Assembly (NCBI RefSeq): GCF_001457695.1
Contig: NZ_LN831025.1
Coordinates: forward strand, 1,702,443 to 1,766,442
Reading direction: 5' to 3'
Source: Campylobacter jejuni
Lineage (GTDB): Bacteria > Campylobacterota > Campylobacteria > Campylobacterales > Campylobacteraceae
DNA: 64,000 nucleotides
Below, piece after piece: positions 9,199 to 19,813 of the stretch (positions within the stretch are counted from its first letter, which is position 1; every line of letters starts with the position of its first letter). Both the position numbers and the translations under genes were made by a program. The notes under the pieces are model-generated. The model ran no database searches and was not told the DNA's origin. It saw only the letters and a list, made by a program, of their open reading frames with translations.

Positions 9199-10306
9199 GT
9201 TTTTCCTTAATGAACTTTTTAAAAGCATTAACTTTTCTTATCAAAGACTTTTTATTATAGTTTTAAGTGTTTTTATAGGAGCACTTACTTGCTCAGCTTT
9301 TTTAAATATTTATTTTGATATTGACACCAAACTTTCTAAAGAATTAAAAGCTTATGGAGCAAATGTAATGATAAGCCCTAAACAGGATGAAAATTTTATC
9401 TCCAATGCTGAGTATGAAAAAATAAAAGAAATTTTAAAGGCTAGAGCTTTAACTCCTTTTTTGTATGATTTTTTAAATTTAGGCAGTACAAGCGGAGTAG
9501 TTTTAGGCACTGATTTTAGGGCTTTAAAAATCACTAAACCTTTTTTAGAAGTTAAAGAAGGAAGCTTTTCTCTAAATGATTTTGATGAAAATTCAGCCTT
9601 TTTAGGAGTTAATTTAGCCAAGCAACTAGGCCTAAAAACAGGCAATGAACTTCAAATTTACAATCCAAACAATGGAAAAAGCATAAAACTTACCATAAAA
9701 GGCATACTTTCAAGCAATGATGAATTTGATAGCATTGTTTTAGCCCCTTTAAGCGTGGTGCAAAATTTAAGCGATAGAGCCGGTATTAACTATGCTAATG
9801 CTGTAGTTTATGGAAATTTTGATGAAGTTAAAGCCAAAACACAAGCAATCAACAATGAATTCATCGATGCAAAACCTATATCTTCAGTATCCTTAAGTGA
9901 AGGTTTAGTACTTGGAAAAATCAAAGCTTTAATGTTTTTAATCATACTTGTAGTATTGATCATAGTCACTACTAGCGTTAATACAACTTTAAGCTCTATT
10001 ATATTTTCTCGCAAAAAAGAAATCGCACTGCGTTTAGCCTTGGGTGCGAAAAAAAGTGAAATTTTTAAACTTTTTGCTAGTGAATGCTTTATAGTAAGTT
10101 TTTTTGCTAGTTTAATCGGAGCTTTTTGTGGGATATTTTTAGCCAATGTCTTTGGTTATTTGATTTTTAATTCTAGTATTGATTTTAGATTTATAGCTGT
10201 TTTTATAGCCTTAATCATTTCTTTGATTTTTGCCTTTTTGGCTGCATTTTTTCCTATAAAAAGAGCATTAAAAATCAATGTGTGTGAAAATTTGAAAGGT
10301 GAATGA
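9188..10306 (+). CDS. FtsX/MacB-like ABC transporter permease (2)
   Basis: This is the second permease of the ABC unit, 372 residues, with the same plan as its neighbour: N-terminal helix, periplasmic domain, and three C-terminal helices introduced by IIFSRKKEIALRLALGA. The periplasmic part is shorter than in the first permease, so the complex is probably a heterodimer. Its start lies inside the end of the preceding gene (11-base overlap), and its stop overlaps the ATPase start by four bases, so all three are translationally coupled. The assignment to the P19 iron system rests on its position. Confidence 0.87.
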   Translation: MVDKFFLNELFKSINFSYQRLFIIVLSVFIGALTCSAFLNIYFDIDTKLSKELKAYGANVMISPKQDENFISNAEYEKIKEILKARALTPFLYDFLNLGSTSGVVLGTDFRALKITKPFLEVKEGSFSLNDFDENSAFLGVNLAKQLGLKTGNELQIYNPNNGKSIKLTIKGILSSNDEFDSIVLAPLSVVQNLSDRAGINYANAVVYGNFDEVKAKTQAINNEFIDAKPISSVSLSEGLVLGKIKALMFLIILVVLIIVTTSVNTTLSSIIFSRKKEIALRLALGAKKSEIFKLFASECFIVSFFASLIGAFCGIFLANVFGYLIFNSSIDFRFIAVFIALIISLIFAFLAAFFPIKRALKINVCENLKGE

Positions 10307-10956
10307 TGAAAAAAGAACTTATTAAAATAAACAACTTAAATAAAGAATTTGGCAAAGTTAAAGCCTTAAACAATATCAACTTAAGCGTCTATGAAGGAGA
10401 ATGGCTTGCCATCATGGGTCCATCAGGAAGTGGAAAATCAACGCTTTTAAACATACTATCACTCATGGATACTCCAAGCTCTGGGGAGTATATCTTGGAT
10501 AATGAAAACCTAGAGCAAATGGATGAGGAGCAAAAAATCACCTTGCGTCGTGAAAAAATAGGACTTGTCTTTCAACAATTTCATCTTATCCCCTATCTTA
10601 ACGCCTTAGAAAATGTTATGCTTTCTCAGTATTATCACTCAAGCGTAGATGAAGAAGATGCTAAAATGGTTCTTGAAAAAGTAGGACTTTCGCATAGACT
10701 CACTCATTTACCTAGCCAATTAAGTGGCGGAGAGCAACAAAGAGTTTGCATAGCAAGAGCTTTGATTAATAACCCAGAGCTTTTACTCGCAGATGAACCC
10801 ACAGGAAATTTAGATGAAGCCAATGAACAAATCGTTCTTCAAACCTTGCAAAAATTAAAAAATGAAGGCAAAACCATAGTTTTAATCACACACAATCCTG
10901 ATTTAGCCAAATTCGCAGATCGAACCCTTATCTTACAACATGGGGTGTTAAAATGA
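10303..10956 (+). CDS. ABC transporter ATP-binding protein (LolD/MacB class)
   Basis: This 217-residue ATPase has Walker A (GPSGSGKST, about residues 39-47), the signature LSGGEQQR (about 139-146) and Walker B ([12 protein letters not shown]), and it matches the LolD/MacB group that works with FtsX-like permeases. It should energise the two permeases encoded just upstream, from the cytoplasmic side. The start overlaps the second permease (ATGATG context), and the next gene overlaps its stop by four bases. No features suggest decay. Confidence 0.92.
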   Translation: MMKKELIKINNLNKEFGKVKALNNINLSVYEGEWLAIMGPSGSGKSTLLNILSLMDTPSSGEYILDNENLEQMDEEQKITLRREKIGLVFQQFHLIPYLNALENVMLSQYYHSSVDEEDAKMVLEKVGLSHRLTHLPSQLSGGEQQRVCIARALINNPELLLADEPTGNLDEANEQIVLQTLQKLKNEGKTIVLITHNPDLAKFADRTLILQHGVLK

Positions 10957-11441
10957 AAAAAAACCTTTTAATCTTAAGCATTTTGTTCTTGCTCAATGCT
11001 TGTTCTTTTGAAAATTCAAAAGATACTGGAAAAGTTGGAGAAAAAAGCGCTGAAATTTCAGCTAAAGATACCTTAGGAAAAGCTGTAAAACTTGCTGATG
11101 ATAATACAAGTTTAAAAGTCTTAGTCTTTTTTCAAAATGGTTGCCCTTCTTGCTTAAAAGAACTCCCTTCTTTAGATGAATTCATACAAAATCACCCCAA
11201 TAAAATCAGTGTTTATGCTATAAATTCCATCGATAATGCCAATGTGGTTAAAGTTTTAGCCGAACAATTTGACTTTAAAAATGTAAAAGTTTTAAAAGAC
11301 GATCTTAAAATCACCAATGATCGTTACGCTGTGTTTGCAACCCCTACTACCATCATCATTAAAGATGGGATGATAAAAGATAGAATTTTAGGAGAAAAAC
11401 CATGGGAATTTTTCGAATCCAAGCTTATTTCTTTGCTTTAA
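10953..11441 (+). CDS. Thioredoxin-like lipoprotein (1) of the iron operon
   Basis: This 162-residue protein begins with a lipoprotein signal (lipobox LLNAC) and continues as a TlpA/ResA-like thioredoxin fold. The redox motif CPSC is in NGCPSCLKE near residue 70, and the cis-Pro segment is FATPTTI. It is predicted to sit on the periplasmic face of a membrane and to reduce or oxidise a partner, perhaps the Cys-rich DUF2318-like protein of the same operon; that pairing is inference. It overlaps the ATPase stop by four bases and the next gene by 40 bases. Confidence 0.85.
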   Translation: MKKNLLILSILFLLNACSFENSKDTGKVGEKSAEISAKDTLGKAVKLADDNTSLKVLVFFQNGCPSCLKELPSLDEFIQNHPNKISVYAINSIDNANVVKVLAEQFDFKNVKVLKDDLKITNDRYAVFATPTTIIIKDGMIKDRILGEKPWEFFESKLISLL

Positions 11442-11905
11442 TCATAGCTTTATTTTTTGTAGCTTGTGATAGTGGAGAAAATTTTAAAGCTTTAAATAGT
11501 GATAAAACCTATAATTTTGCCTACAATGGTTTTGAAAAAAGCCTAAAACTAAATGATAAAGCACAAAATTTTGCCTTAATATTTTTCACAAAAGATTGTG
11601 GAGTTTGTAAAGAACAAATTCCTATTTTACAGAATTTGGCTAAAAATTATGATTTTAATATCTTTGTGGTTTTAGGTGATGCAAATGATGCAAATGATGC
11701 AAAAGCTTGGGCTGATGAAAAAGGTTTATCTAATTTAGCAATGTTTTATGAAAAAAGAGCAGCTAAATACCTTTCAAGTGCCATTGGGGAAATATATGGA
11801 GTGCCTGTGCTTAGTTTTTTCAAAGAAGGAAAAATGGATGAAAAATTCATAGGCTTAACTCCTTATAGCATACTTGAAAAAGAAATCAAAAAAGTAAAAA
11901 GCTAA
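11402..11905 (+). CDS. Thioredoxin-like lipoprotein (2) of the iron operon
   Basis: This 167-residue lipoprotein (lipobox FVAC) is a second TlpA/ResA-like thioredoxin, with CGVC in KDCGVCKEQ near residue 66 and a cis-Pro region GVPVLSF. The start ATG lies 40 bases inside the preceding gene, eight bases after AGGAG. A short in-frame tandem repeat of GATGCAAAT gives the peptide DANDANDA at 11678-11703. Two different thioredoxin-like lipoproteins side by side suggest a thiol relay for the iron system. It is the last gene of the operon and converges on the DUF411 gene. Confidence 0.85.
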   Translation: MGIFRIQAYFFALIIALFFVACDSGENFKALNSDKTYNFAYNGFEKSLKLNDKAQNFALIFFTKDCGVCKEQIPILQNLAKNYDFNIFVVLGDANDANDAKAWADEKGLSNLAMFYEKRAAKYLSSAIGEIYGVPVLSFFKEGKMDEKFIGLTPYSILEKEIKKVKS

Positions 11906-11914
11906 GAATTTACT

Positions 11915-12352
11915 TTAAAGCTTTTTATCTCCTATAAAATATCCATAAAGCTCATAGCTTCCATCTTTTTTCATCAAAATTACAGGATATTTTTCACTAT
12001 AACCTTGTTCCATTCCTGGGCTTCCTTGCGGCATGCCAGGAGCTGAAATTCCTATAACATCTTTAGGTTTGTTTTCAAGCAACCATGCTATAGCACTTTC
12101 AGGAACATGCCCTTCAATAGCATAGCCTTCGATCACACCCGTATGGCAACTTTGATACTCATCTTTTATACCCATTTTTTCTTTGATTTTAAGAAAATCA
12201 TTGGTTTTGTGAACACTAACCTCATAACCCTTAGCTTTCATATAATCAGCCCAAAGATCACAACAGCCACAAGTAGGACTTTCATAAACTTGTATTTCCT
12301 TAGCTTGCGTAAGAGTGAGTAAAAAAAGAATGGTTAAAATTATTTTTTTCAT
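11915..12352 (-). CDS. DUF411 periplasmic metal-binding protein
   Basis: This 145-residue protein starts with a signal peptide (MKKIILTILFLLTLTQA) and belongs to DUF411. It keeps the family's Cys-rich start SPTCGCCDLWADYM (Cys28, Cys30, Cys31), a further Cys-His pair (YQSCHTG), and the GHVPE and PGMPQGSPGME stretches that supply His and Met residues. DUF411 proteins are usually linked to copper or other metal handling in the periplasm. It is transcribed alone, convergent with the iron operon, nine bases from its stop. Function is inferred from family and residues only. Confidence 0.85.
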   Translation of the reverse strand: MKKIILTILFLLTLTQAKEIQVYESPTCGCCDLWADYMKAKGYEVSVHKTNDFLKIKEKMGIKDEYQSCHTGVIEGYAIEGHVPESAIAWLLENKPKDVIGISAPGMPQGSPGMEQGYSEKYPVILMKKDGSYELYGYFIGDKKL

Positions 12353-12557
12353 AATTGCTATCCTAAGTAAAAAATATATAATAATACTTTTATAAAGTTA
12401 ATACCATCACATTTTTAACACTAAAAATGAATTTACAAAAATTTAATCAAGAAAAAGATTTTTAATGAGTGCTGATTTTGTCTTTACAGTAAAGATATAA
12501 AAGATAAAACGATTTAAAAAACTAGAAATTTTTAACTTAAAAAGCTTAAAATTTAGA
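12353..12557. other. Gene-free A/T-rich spacer
   Basis: I see no coding frame here. It includes the upstream region of the DUF411 gene and a few weak promoter-like A/T blocks, and leads into the structured segment at 12558-12645. Confidence 0.4.
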
Positions 12558-12645
12558 TATACTTTATACTTACTATGTTTTTTCATAGTATGTTCTAATA
12601 GTGGATTTCCACTAAGAGTGAAAACTCAAGGCGGATTTTTATTTG
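12558..12645 (+). ncRNA. Candidate small RNA with three hairpins
   Basis: Two overlapping -10-like TATACT sites (12558-12563 and 12565-12570) are followed by three successive hairpins: TACTATG/CATAGTA (12571-12590), TAGTGGA/TCCACTA (about 12599-12614) and GAGT/ACTC. The last stem is followed by a GGCGGATTTTTATTT tail that looks like a terminator. No reading frame fits. It lies between a DUF411 gene and a pseudogene on the opposite strand. It may instead be the 3' structure of the decayed gene's transcript. Confidence 0.3.
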
Positions 12646-12651
12646 CAATAT

Positions 12652-13066
12652 TTACTTAATAGAATAATTATGATCGCTTGTTCCTCCACATAAATACCCC
12701 TTCTTATCAAAACTTGCAATTTCGCAAGAAAGAGTAGAGAGCTTAGCTCTTTTACCATCACTAGTTAATATAAGAACTGTCTTATAATAAACATATTTGC
12801 TTTTATCTAAATATTCTTTTTATATTATAGCTTGAGTTGAATTATATTCTTTTGGATCAACTTTTGCAACAATATCTGCTTCATAAAAAGTTGCCTTTTT
12901 AAAAAGTGGCTGATCTATAATTGGTTTGATACTCTCTTGGAAATATTTGTTTTGCATTTCGCTTGCTGAAACTGGAACTAAATTTTTTATTAATAACTAT
13001 CAAATCTGCAAATGCTGACACATTTAAAGCAACTAAAGCTGCTAAAGCTAAAGCTAATTTTTTCAT
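12652..13066 (-). pseudogene. Decayed periplasmic protein gene
   Basis: An ATG at 13066, after an AAGGAG site, starts a signal peptide (KKLALALAALVALNVSAFA). After residue 27 or so the frame must shift by one base to continue as LVPVSASEMQNKYFQES and on to KVDPKEYNSTQAII, where an in-frame TAA interrupts. The same frame then continues KEYLDKSKYVYYKTV to the end, CGGTSDHNYSIK. With one frameshift and one internal stop the gene cannot make the full product of about 137 residues. The position matches a small periplasmic protein gene I recall between the DUF411 gene and the tRNA cluster in C. jejuni. Function unknown. Confidence 0.75.
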
Positions 13067-13241
13067 TTTAATCTCCTTGAATTGAATTTTGTATATTTTA
13101 ATTATTTTTCAAATCTTTTGCAAGATAATTTTTAAATTTATCTAAATTAAATTTGCATTTTATCTAACAATCATAAGAAATTTTAAAATGAAATAAAAAT
13201 TTATGAGAAATCAACTCTTGTTTGAAAATGATAAAAGTAAG

Positions 13242-13326
13242 TGGTGCGGATGAAAGGACTTGAACCTTCACGCATTGCTGCACCAGATCCTAAGTCTGGC
13301 GTGTCTGCCAATTTCACCACATCCGC
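13242..13326 (-). tRNA. tRNA-Leu (anticodon TAG)
   Basis: On the minus strand the sequence starts GCGGATGTGGTGAAAT and ends in CATCCGCACCA with the CCA encoded. The anticodon stem-loop reads CCAGA-CTTAGGA-TCTGG, giving anticodon TAG. The extended variable arm fits a type II tRNA. It is the last of five tRNA genes in a row. Confidence 0.93.
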
Positions 13327-13331
13327 TAAAG

Positions 13332-13408
13332 TGGTACGCCCAAGAGGATTCGAACCTCTGACCTACGGCTTAGAAGGCCGTTGCTCTATCCAGCTGAGCT
13401 ATGAACGC
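13332..13408 (-). tRNA. tRNA-Arg (anticodon TCT)
   Basis: The minus strand reads GCGTTCATAGCTCAGCTGG and ends TGGGCGTACCA. The anticodon stem-loop is ACGGC-CTTCTAA-GCCGT, anticodon TCT (AGA/AGG codons). CCA is encoded. The acceptor stem uses several G-T pairs but closes. Confidence 0.93.
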
Positions 13409-13422
13409 ATATAAAATCTTGG

Positions 13423-13499
13423 TGGTGCGCCCGATAGGAATCGAACCCATAACCTACAGATCCGAAGTCTGTCGCTCTATCCAGTTGAGCTACGAGCGC
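13423..13499 (-). tRNA. tRNA-Arg (anticodon TCG)
   Basis: The minus strand reads GCGCTCGTAGCTCAACTGG and ends CGGGCGCACCA. The anticodon stem-loop ACAGA-CTTCGGA-TCTGT gives anticodon TCG. CCA is encoded. It lies 14 bases from the next tRNA in the cluster. Confidence 0.93.
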
Positions 13500-13503
13500 T
13501 TAG

Positions 13504-13581
13504 TGGGGTGAGTGATGGGAATTGAACCCACGACCCTCAGGACCACAATCTGATGCTCTAACCGACTGAGCTACACTCACC
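13504..13581 (-). tRNA. tRNA-His (anticodon GTG)
   Basis: The minus strand reads GGTGAGTGTAGCTCAGTCGG and ends CACTCACCCCA. The anticodon loop TTGTGGT gives GTG. The extra 5' G opposite C73, unique to tRNA-His, is visible at the ends. CCA is encoded. Confidence 0.93.
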
Positions 13582-13604
13582 ATTTTGTATAAATTTATAA
13601 AAAA

Positions 13605-13682
13605 TGGTCGGGGTGAAAGGATTCGAACCTTCGGCCCCTTGGTCCCAAACCAAGTGCGCTAACCAGACTGCGCTACACCCCG
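13605..13682 (-). tRNA. tRNA-Pro (anticodon TGG)
   Basis: The minus strand reads CGGGGTGTAGCGCAGTCTGG and ends CACCCCGACCA. The anticodon stem-loop TTGGT-TTGGGA-CCAA gives anticodon TGG. It is the promoter-proximal member of the five-tRNA cluster, 43 bases downstream of the ligase stop. Confidence 0.93.
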
Positions 13683-13724
13683 AATAAATAAAAGGAAATA
13701 TTTTATCACAAAATAATTTTAAAG

Positions 13725-14576
13725 TCAAGGATTTTCATCTCTTATTCTTAAAAAAACCGGAAAGCGAGGTAAGGAATTTTTGGTCAATCCATTAAATTTA
13801 TAAGTCACAATACTACCAATTTTTGGAGGATTTTTTCTATCTTCATCTTTTAAACCACTGCCGATTTTAATGATTTGTCCATTAGGCATTTTACAAAGTA
13901 AGGCACCTACTTGATTTTCAAATTTACCCTTGCCCTTGCGAAATCCTACTAACTCACACTCTGCATCATCATAGGGTTTTAATTTCATAGCATTTTTACT
14001 TCTGCCTTTTTCATAAGGACTTAAATTTTTGCGTATGACAATACCTTCACCTTGATTTTTTATAATGCTTTCGTAAAATTGATTTAAATTATTTTGATTT
14101 TCAACTGGAATTTGAGGAATAATTTTTATATAGGCACTAGGATATTTTTGCAAATACTCTTCTAAAACAGCCAAACGATTTTTAAGGGTGCAAGTAGAAA
14201 TTTTAAATTCTTCGCAAGCATTTGGCACATCAAAAATATTATAAGTTACTTCCTTCCATAAGGTCAAATTGCTATCGCCACTACGAATTAAAGCTGAAAT
14301 TTCATCAAATTTATTTCTTGCTATCCAAAGCTCACCATCAATAGTAAAAGGAGGGAAATTTTTTGTAAAAAAGTCAGGAGTTTTTATTTTGTAATTTTGG
14401 CGAGTTTTTAGATATTTTCCATCCCAAATTCCACGCACCCCATCGAGTTTTTCGCTCATCAAATAAGTATTAAAATCTTTAGAGTTAAAATCTTGCTTAT
14501 CGAATTTGCTAAGAAGTAAAATTTCATTAGCAAAAACTAAACAAGCACAACATATTAAAAAAACAAACCTCATCAA
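13725..14576 (-). CDS. ATP-dependent DNA ligase with signal peptide
   Basis: This 283-residue protein is a minimal ATP-dependent DNA ligase of the Lig E type. The nucleotidyltransferase motif KLDGVRG contains Lys43, which would be adenylated; further motifs are IDGELW, EGIVIRK and the lysine-rich MKLKPYDD, followed by an OB-fold domain with VGALLC and PKIGSIVTYKFNG. The N-terminus is hydrophobic and ends VFANE, a clear signal peptide, so the enzyme should work in the periplasm, perhaps on DNA being taken up. The start overlaps the preceding gene by four bases (ATGATG context). C. jejuni is naturally competent, which fits but does not prove that role. Confidence 0.9.
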   Translation of the reverse strand: MMRFVFLICCACLVFANEILLLSKFDKQDFNSKDFNTYLMSEKLDGVRGIWDGKYLKTRQNYKIKTPDFFTKNFPPFTIDGELWIARNKFDEISALIRSGDSNLTLWKEVTYNIFDVPNACEEFKISTCTLKNRLAVLEEYLQKYPSAYIKIIPQIPVENQNNLNQFYESIIKNQGEGIVIRKNLSPYEKGRSKNAMKLKPYDDAECELVGFRKGKGKFENQVGALLCKMPNGQIIKIGSGLKDEDRKNPPKIGSIVTYKFNGLTKNSLPRFPVFLRIRDENP

Positions 14577-15224
14577 AGCAGATTAATCATATATCCAGTT
14601 GCATCTTTTTGAATATTATAATTATAAGTTCCATCAAGATATATTACAAGTCGATAATATCCTTTATGAGATCCAAAGTCTATGCGTTTAAAAATAGAAT
14701 TGCTAAGGCGTATGTTTTTTGTAGGGCTAATCAAATTAGATCTAAAATCTATAACGATTTTGCTTGGATTTCCTACTGAAAAATCTGTGATCATTTCATC
14801 ACTAGTGTTAAGTTTTATTTTGTTTTTATAAACCGCGTAAGAAATAAAATCATAAATCTTTGCAACCTGTAAAGGTATTTCAACATTAGCTGTTGAGTTT
14901 GATTCTTGTTTAGAGCTATTTTTTTCAGGTATAGTAACTGAAACATCAAGTACTTTTGAAGGATCAGGGCTTTTAAATCTTGATATAGTATAAGTATCGT
15001 GCCAATCAATACTTTTATTGACATCTAAATCGATCTTATCTTCACTTCCGTCTAAATTGATATAATTAAAAGTGATGCTTTTTAAAATTCTTGCACTAGA
15101 ATTAAATTTAACTTCCTCTTTTTGAAATTCAGGTGGAGCAACCAAGGTTATATTTTGATCTGTCTTGAAAGGATTTTCATCAGCATATAAAAGAGAGGTA
15201 AAAATAAAAAATATTGCCAAAATT

Positions 15225-15235
<11 letters not shown>
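14573..15235 (-). CDS. cgpA: CgpA-like periplasmic glycoprotein with AMIN domain
   Basis: This 220-residue protein has a signal peptide (cut near SLLYA) and a C-terminal AMIN-like domain (about residues 125-220), a fold that binds cell-wall glycans. The middle is hydrophilic and holds four bacterial N-glycosylation sequons D/E-x-N-x-S/T: DQNIT (Asn28), DVNKS (Asn73), EKNSS (Asn106) and ESNST (Asn113). The position between eno/FtsB-like gene and the ligase gene matches cgpA of C. jejuni, a known target of the Pgl system. It overlaps both neighbours by a few bases, so it is part of an eno-led transcription unit. Confidence 0.82.
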
Positions 15236-17769
<2,534 letters not shown>

Positions 17770-17804
17770 AACTTTCCTTAAAATTCTAAAGATTTTTGGC
17801 TAGA

Positions 17805-17848
17805 ATTCTAACAAAATAAAATTAAATAATGATTTATTTTGCTAGAAT
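17805..17848. promoter_or_regulatory. Divergent -10 elements for recA and mqnD
   Basis: On the minus strand, TAGAAT (17810-17805) lies 36 bases before the recA start. On the plus strand, TAGAAT (17843-17848) lies 29 bases before mqnD. Both sit in CTAGAATT contexts. C. jejuni sigma-70 promoters often show only the -10, so no -35 is claimed. Confidence 0.5.
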
Positions 17849-17876
17849 TAAAGCAAAGATTTACAAGGAAGCATAG

Positions 17877-18737
17877 ATGAAAAAAATTACTATTGCACAT
17901 TCTCCTGATGCTGATGATATTTTTATGTATATGGCTATTAAATTGGGGTGGATAGGGAATGATTTTGCTTATGAAAATACAGCTTTAGATATACAAACTT
18001 TAAATGAATTTGCCTTGAAAAATGAATTTGATGCTACGGCTATTTCTTTTGGGCTTTATCCTTTAATTGCTTCTGAGTATGCGCTTTTAAGCACAGCAGT
18101 GAGTTTTGGTGAAGGTTATGGGCCAAAACTCATCAAGAAAAAAGACACGCATTTAAAAAGAAATTTTAAAGTCGCTTTGAGTGGAGCAAATACCACCAAT
18201 GCTTTGATTTTTCGTATGAAATACCCTGAAGCAAGAATTATTTATAAGAATTTTTTAGACATTGAAAATGCAGTTTTAAGTGGTGAAGTAGATGCAGGAG
18301 TTTTGATCCATGAAAGCATTTTAGAATTTGATCAAAGTCTTTGCGTGGAAGCAGAACTTTGGGATATATGGCTTGAATTTGCTAAAGAAAATTTACCTTT
18401 GCCTTTAGGTGGAATGGCTTTGCGTCGCTCTTTGCCTTTAAGCGATGCGATTAAGATCGAAAGAGATTTAACCAATGCTGTAAAAATTGCCGATGCAAAT
18501 CGTAAAATTTTAGCCCCCATGCTTATGGAAAGAAAACTTATCCGTGTTAATGAAGAAAAACTTGATACTTATCTTAATTTATATGCCAATAAAAACTCTA
18601 TTAGCATGAATCAAACTCAACTTTTAGCTGTAGATACGCTTTTTAAACTAGGATATGATTATAAATTTTATGATAAAATCATACATGTAAATGATTATCT
18701 TATCCCTAGCGAATACGAAGAAGCTAGAAATTCTTAA
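17877..18737 (+). CDS. mqnD: MqnD-like 1,4-dihydroxy-6-naphthoate synthase (futalosine menaquinone pathway)
   Basis: The 286-residue protein begins KKITIAHSPDADDIFMYMAI, the MqnA/MqnD family hallmark with HSPDADD, and has the two-lobed periplasmic-binding-protein-like fold but no signal peptide. MqnD splits cyclic dehypoxanthine futalosine to 1,4-dihydroxy-6-naphthoate, a step in the menaquinone route that Campylobacter uses in place of the classical Men pathway. It has a ribosome site (AAGGAAG) and precedes fliQ by 11 bases. The family is clear; MqnD rather than MqnA is favoured by the HSPDADD motif. Confidence 0.85.
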   Translation: MKKITIAHSPDADDIFMYMAIKLGWIGNDFAYENTALDIQTLNEFALKNEFDATAISFGLYPLIASEYALLSTAVSFGEGYGPKLIKKKDTHLKRNFKVALSGANTTNALIFRMKYPEARIIYKNFLDIENAVLSGEVDAGVLIHESILEFDQSLCVEAELWDIWLEFAKENLPLPLGGMALRRSLPLSDAIKIERDLTNAVKIADANRKILAPMLMERKLIRVNEEKLDTYLNLYANKNSISMNQTQLLAVDTLFKLGYDYKFYDKIIHVNDYLIPSEYEEARNS

Positions 18738-18748
18738 AAAGGATAAAA

Positions 18749-19018
18749 ATGGACGAAAGTACCTTAGTTGCTCTTGGAGTGCAAACCTTTAAAATCACAC
18801 TTTTACTTTCCTTGCCTATGCTTTTAGCAGGGCTTATTGCAGGGCTTGTAATCAGCATTTTTCAAGCAACTACACAGATTAACGAAATGACACTTTCTTT
18901 TGTTCCTAAAATCATCTTGGTTGTAGTTATTTTAATCTTTTTAATGCCTTGGATGACTACAACTATGATTGATTTTACTGAGAATATACTAAATCAAATT
19001 CCAACTTTTATCAAATGA
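18749..19018 (+). CDS. fliQ: Flagellar export apparatus protein FliQ
   Basis: FliQ is a small component of the flagellar type III export gate in the inner membrane. The 89-residue protein has two long hydrophobic helices (about residues 13-40 and 50-75) joined by the conserved FQATTQINEMTLSFVPK loop, which is diagnostic. It follows mqnD by 11 bases with an AAAGGA ribosome site, and its stop overlaps the murB start by four bases (ATGA). The mix of quinone, flagellar and wall genes in one unit is typical of Campylobacter, where operons are often functionally mixed. Confidence 0.96.
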   Translation: MDESTLVALGVQTFKITLLLSLPMLLAGLIAGLVISIFQATTQINEMTLSFVPKIILVVVILIFLMPWMTTTMIDFTENILNQIPTFIK

Positions 19019-19791
19019 TCATTGATTTTAAAAAATACTCTTCTGTGCGTATAGGAAATGAATTTGAAGTTTTAGTTTTGGATCAAATTTGTGATTTTGA
19101 TGGTTTTTTAATAGGTGGTGCAAATAACCTTTTAGTTAGCCCAAAACCTAAAAATATAGGAATTTTAGGAGATGGTTTTGATTTTATACAAATTTTAGAT
19201 CAAAATAAAGATTTTATACATCTTCGCATAGGCTGTAAAACAAAATCAAGTAAAATATATCGCTTTGCTAAAGAAAATAATCTTAAGGGTTTTGAGTATT
19301 TAAGCAAAATTCCTGGCACACTTGGTGGGCTTTTGAAAATGAATGCAGGGCTTAAAGGAGAGTGTATCAGTCAAAATTTAATCAAAATTGCTACTTCTCA
19401 AGGCGAAATTCTAAGAGAAAATATAAATTTTGATTATCGTTTTTGTCCTTTAAATATGCCTTTTTTTTGGGCCGAATTTAAACTAAATTTTGGCTTTGAT
19501 ACCCTTAAAGATGAAGCTTTAAAAAATGCAAGAAGCAACCAACCTAGTGGAGCAAGCTTTGGCTCTATCTTTAAAAATCCAAAAAACGACTTTGCAGGAC
19601 GTTTAATCGAAGCTGTAGGACTTAAAGGATTTAGCAAGGGAGATGCTATGTTAAGCGATAAACACGCAAATTTTTTAATCAATAAAAAAAATGCAAGTTT
19701 TGAAGATGCGTTTTTTCTTATCGAATTGGCTAGAAAAAAAGTCTTTGAGGAATTTGGCATAAACTTAGAAAATGAAGTGATTATTATCTAA
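19015..19791 (+). CDS. murB: UDP-N-acetylenolpyruvoylglucosamine reductase MurB
   Basis: MurB makes UDP-N-acetylmuramate with NADPH and FAD, the second step of peptidoglycan precursor synthesis in the cytosol. The 258-residue protein keeps the FAD-binding GGANNLLV, the FEYLSKIPGTLGGLLKMNAG stretch and QPSGASFGSIFKNP with the catalytic Ser, and ends near VFEEFGINLENEV. It is shorter than the typical 300 or more residues, which is normal for this group. The start overlaps fliQ by four bases. The next gene converges from the other strand only 22 bases away. In strain 11168, as I recall, an autotransporter (capB) locus follows murB; here it is absent. Confidence 0.95.
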   Translation: MIIDFKKYSSVRIGNEFEVLVLDQICDFDGFLIGGANNLLVSPKPKNIGILGDGFDFIQILDQNKDFIHLRIGCKTKSSKIYRFAKENNLKGFEYLSKIPGTLGGLLKMNAGLKGECISQNLIKIATSQGEILRENINFDYRFCPLNMPFFWAEFKLNFGFDTLKDEALKNARSNQPSGASFGSIFKNPKNDFAGRLIEAVGLKGFSKGDAMLSDKHANFLINKKNASFEDAFFLIELARKKVFEEFGINLENEVIII

Positions 19792-19813
19792 AAATTTTCA
19801 ATATATCTTTAAA

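Noticed and set aside
9352..10146. Two long minus-strand frames inside the second permease gene
   Set aside because: They are opposite-strand shadows rich in Lys and Ser, typical of reversed A/T-rich membrane genes.
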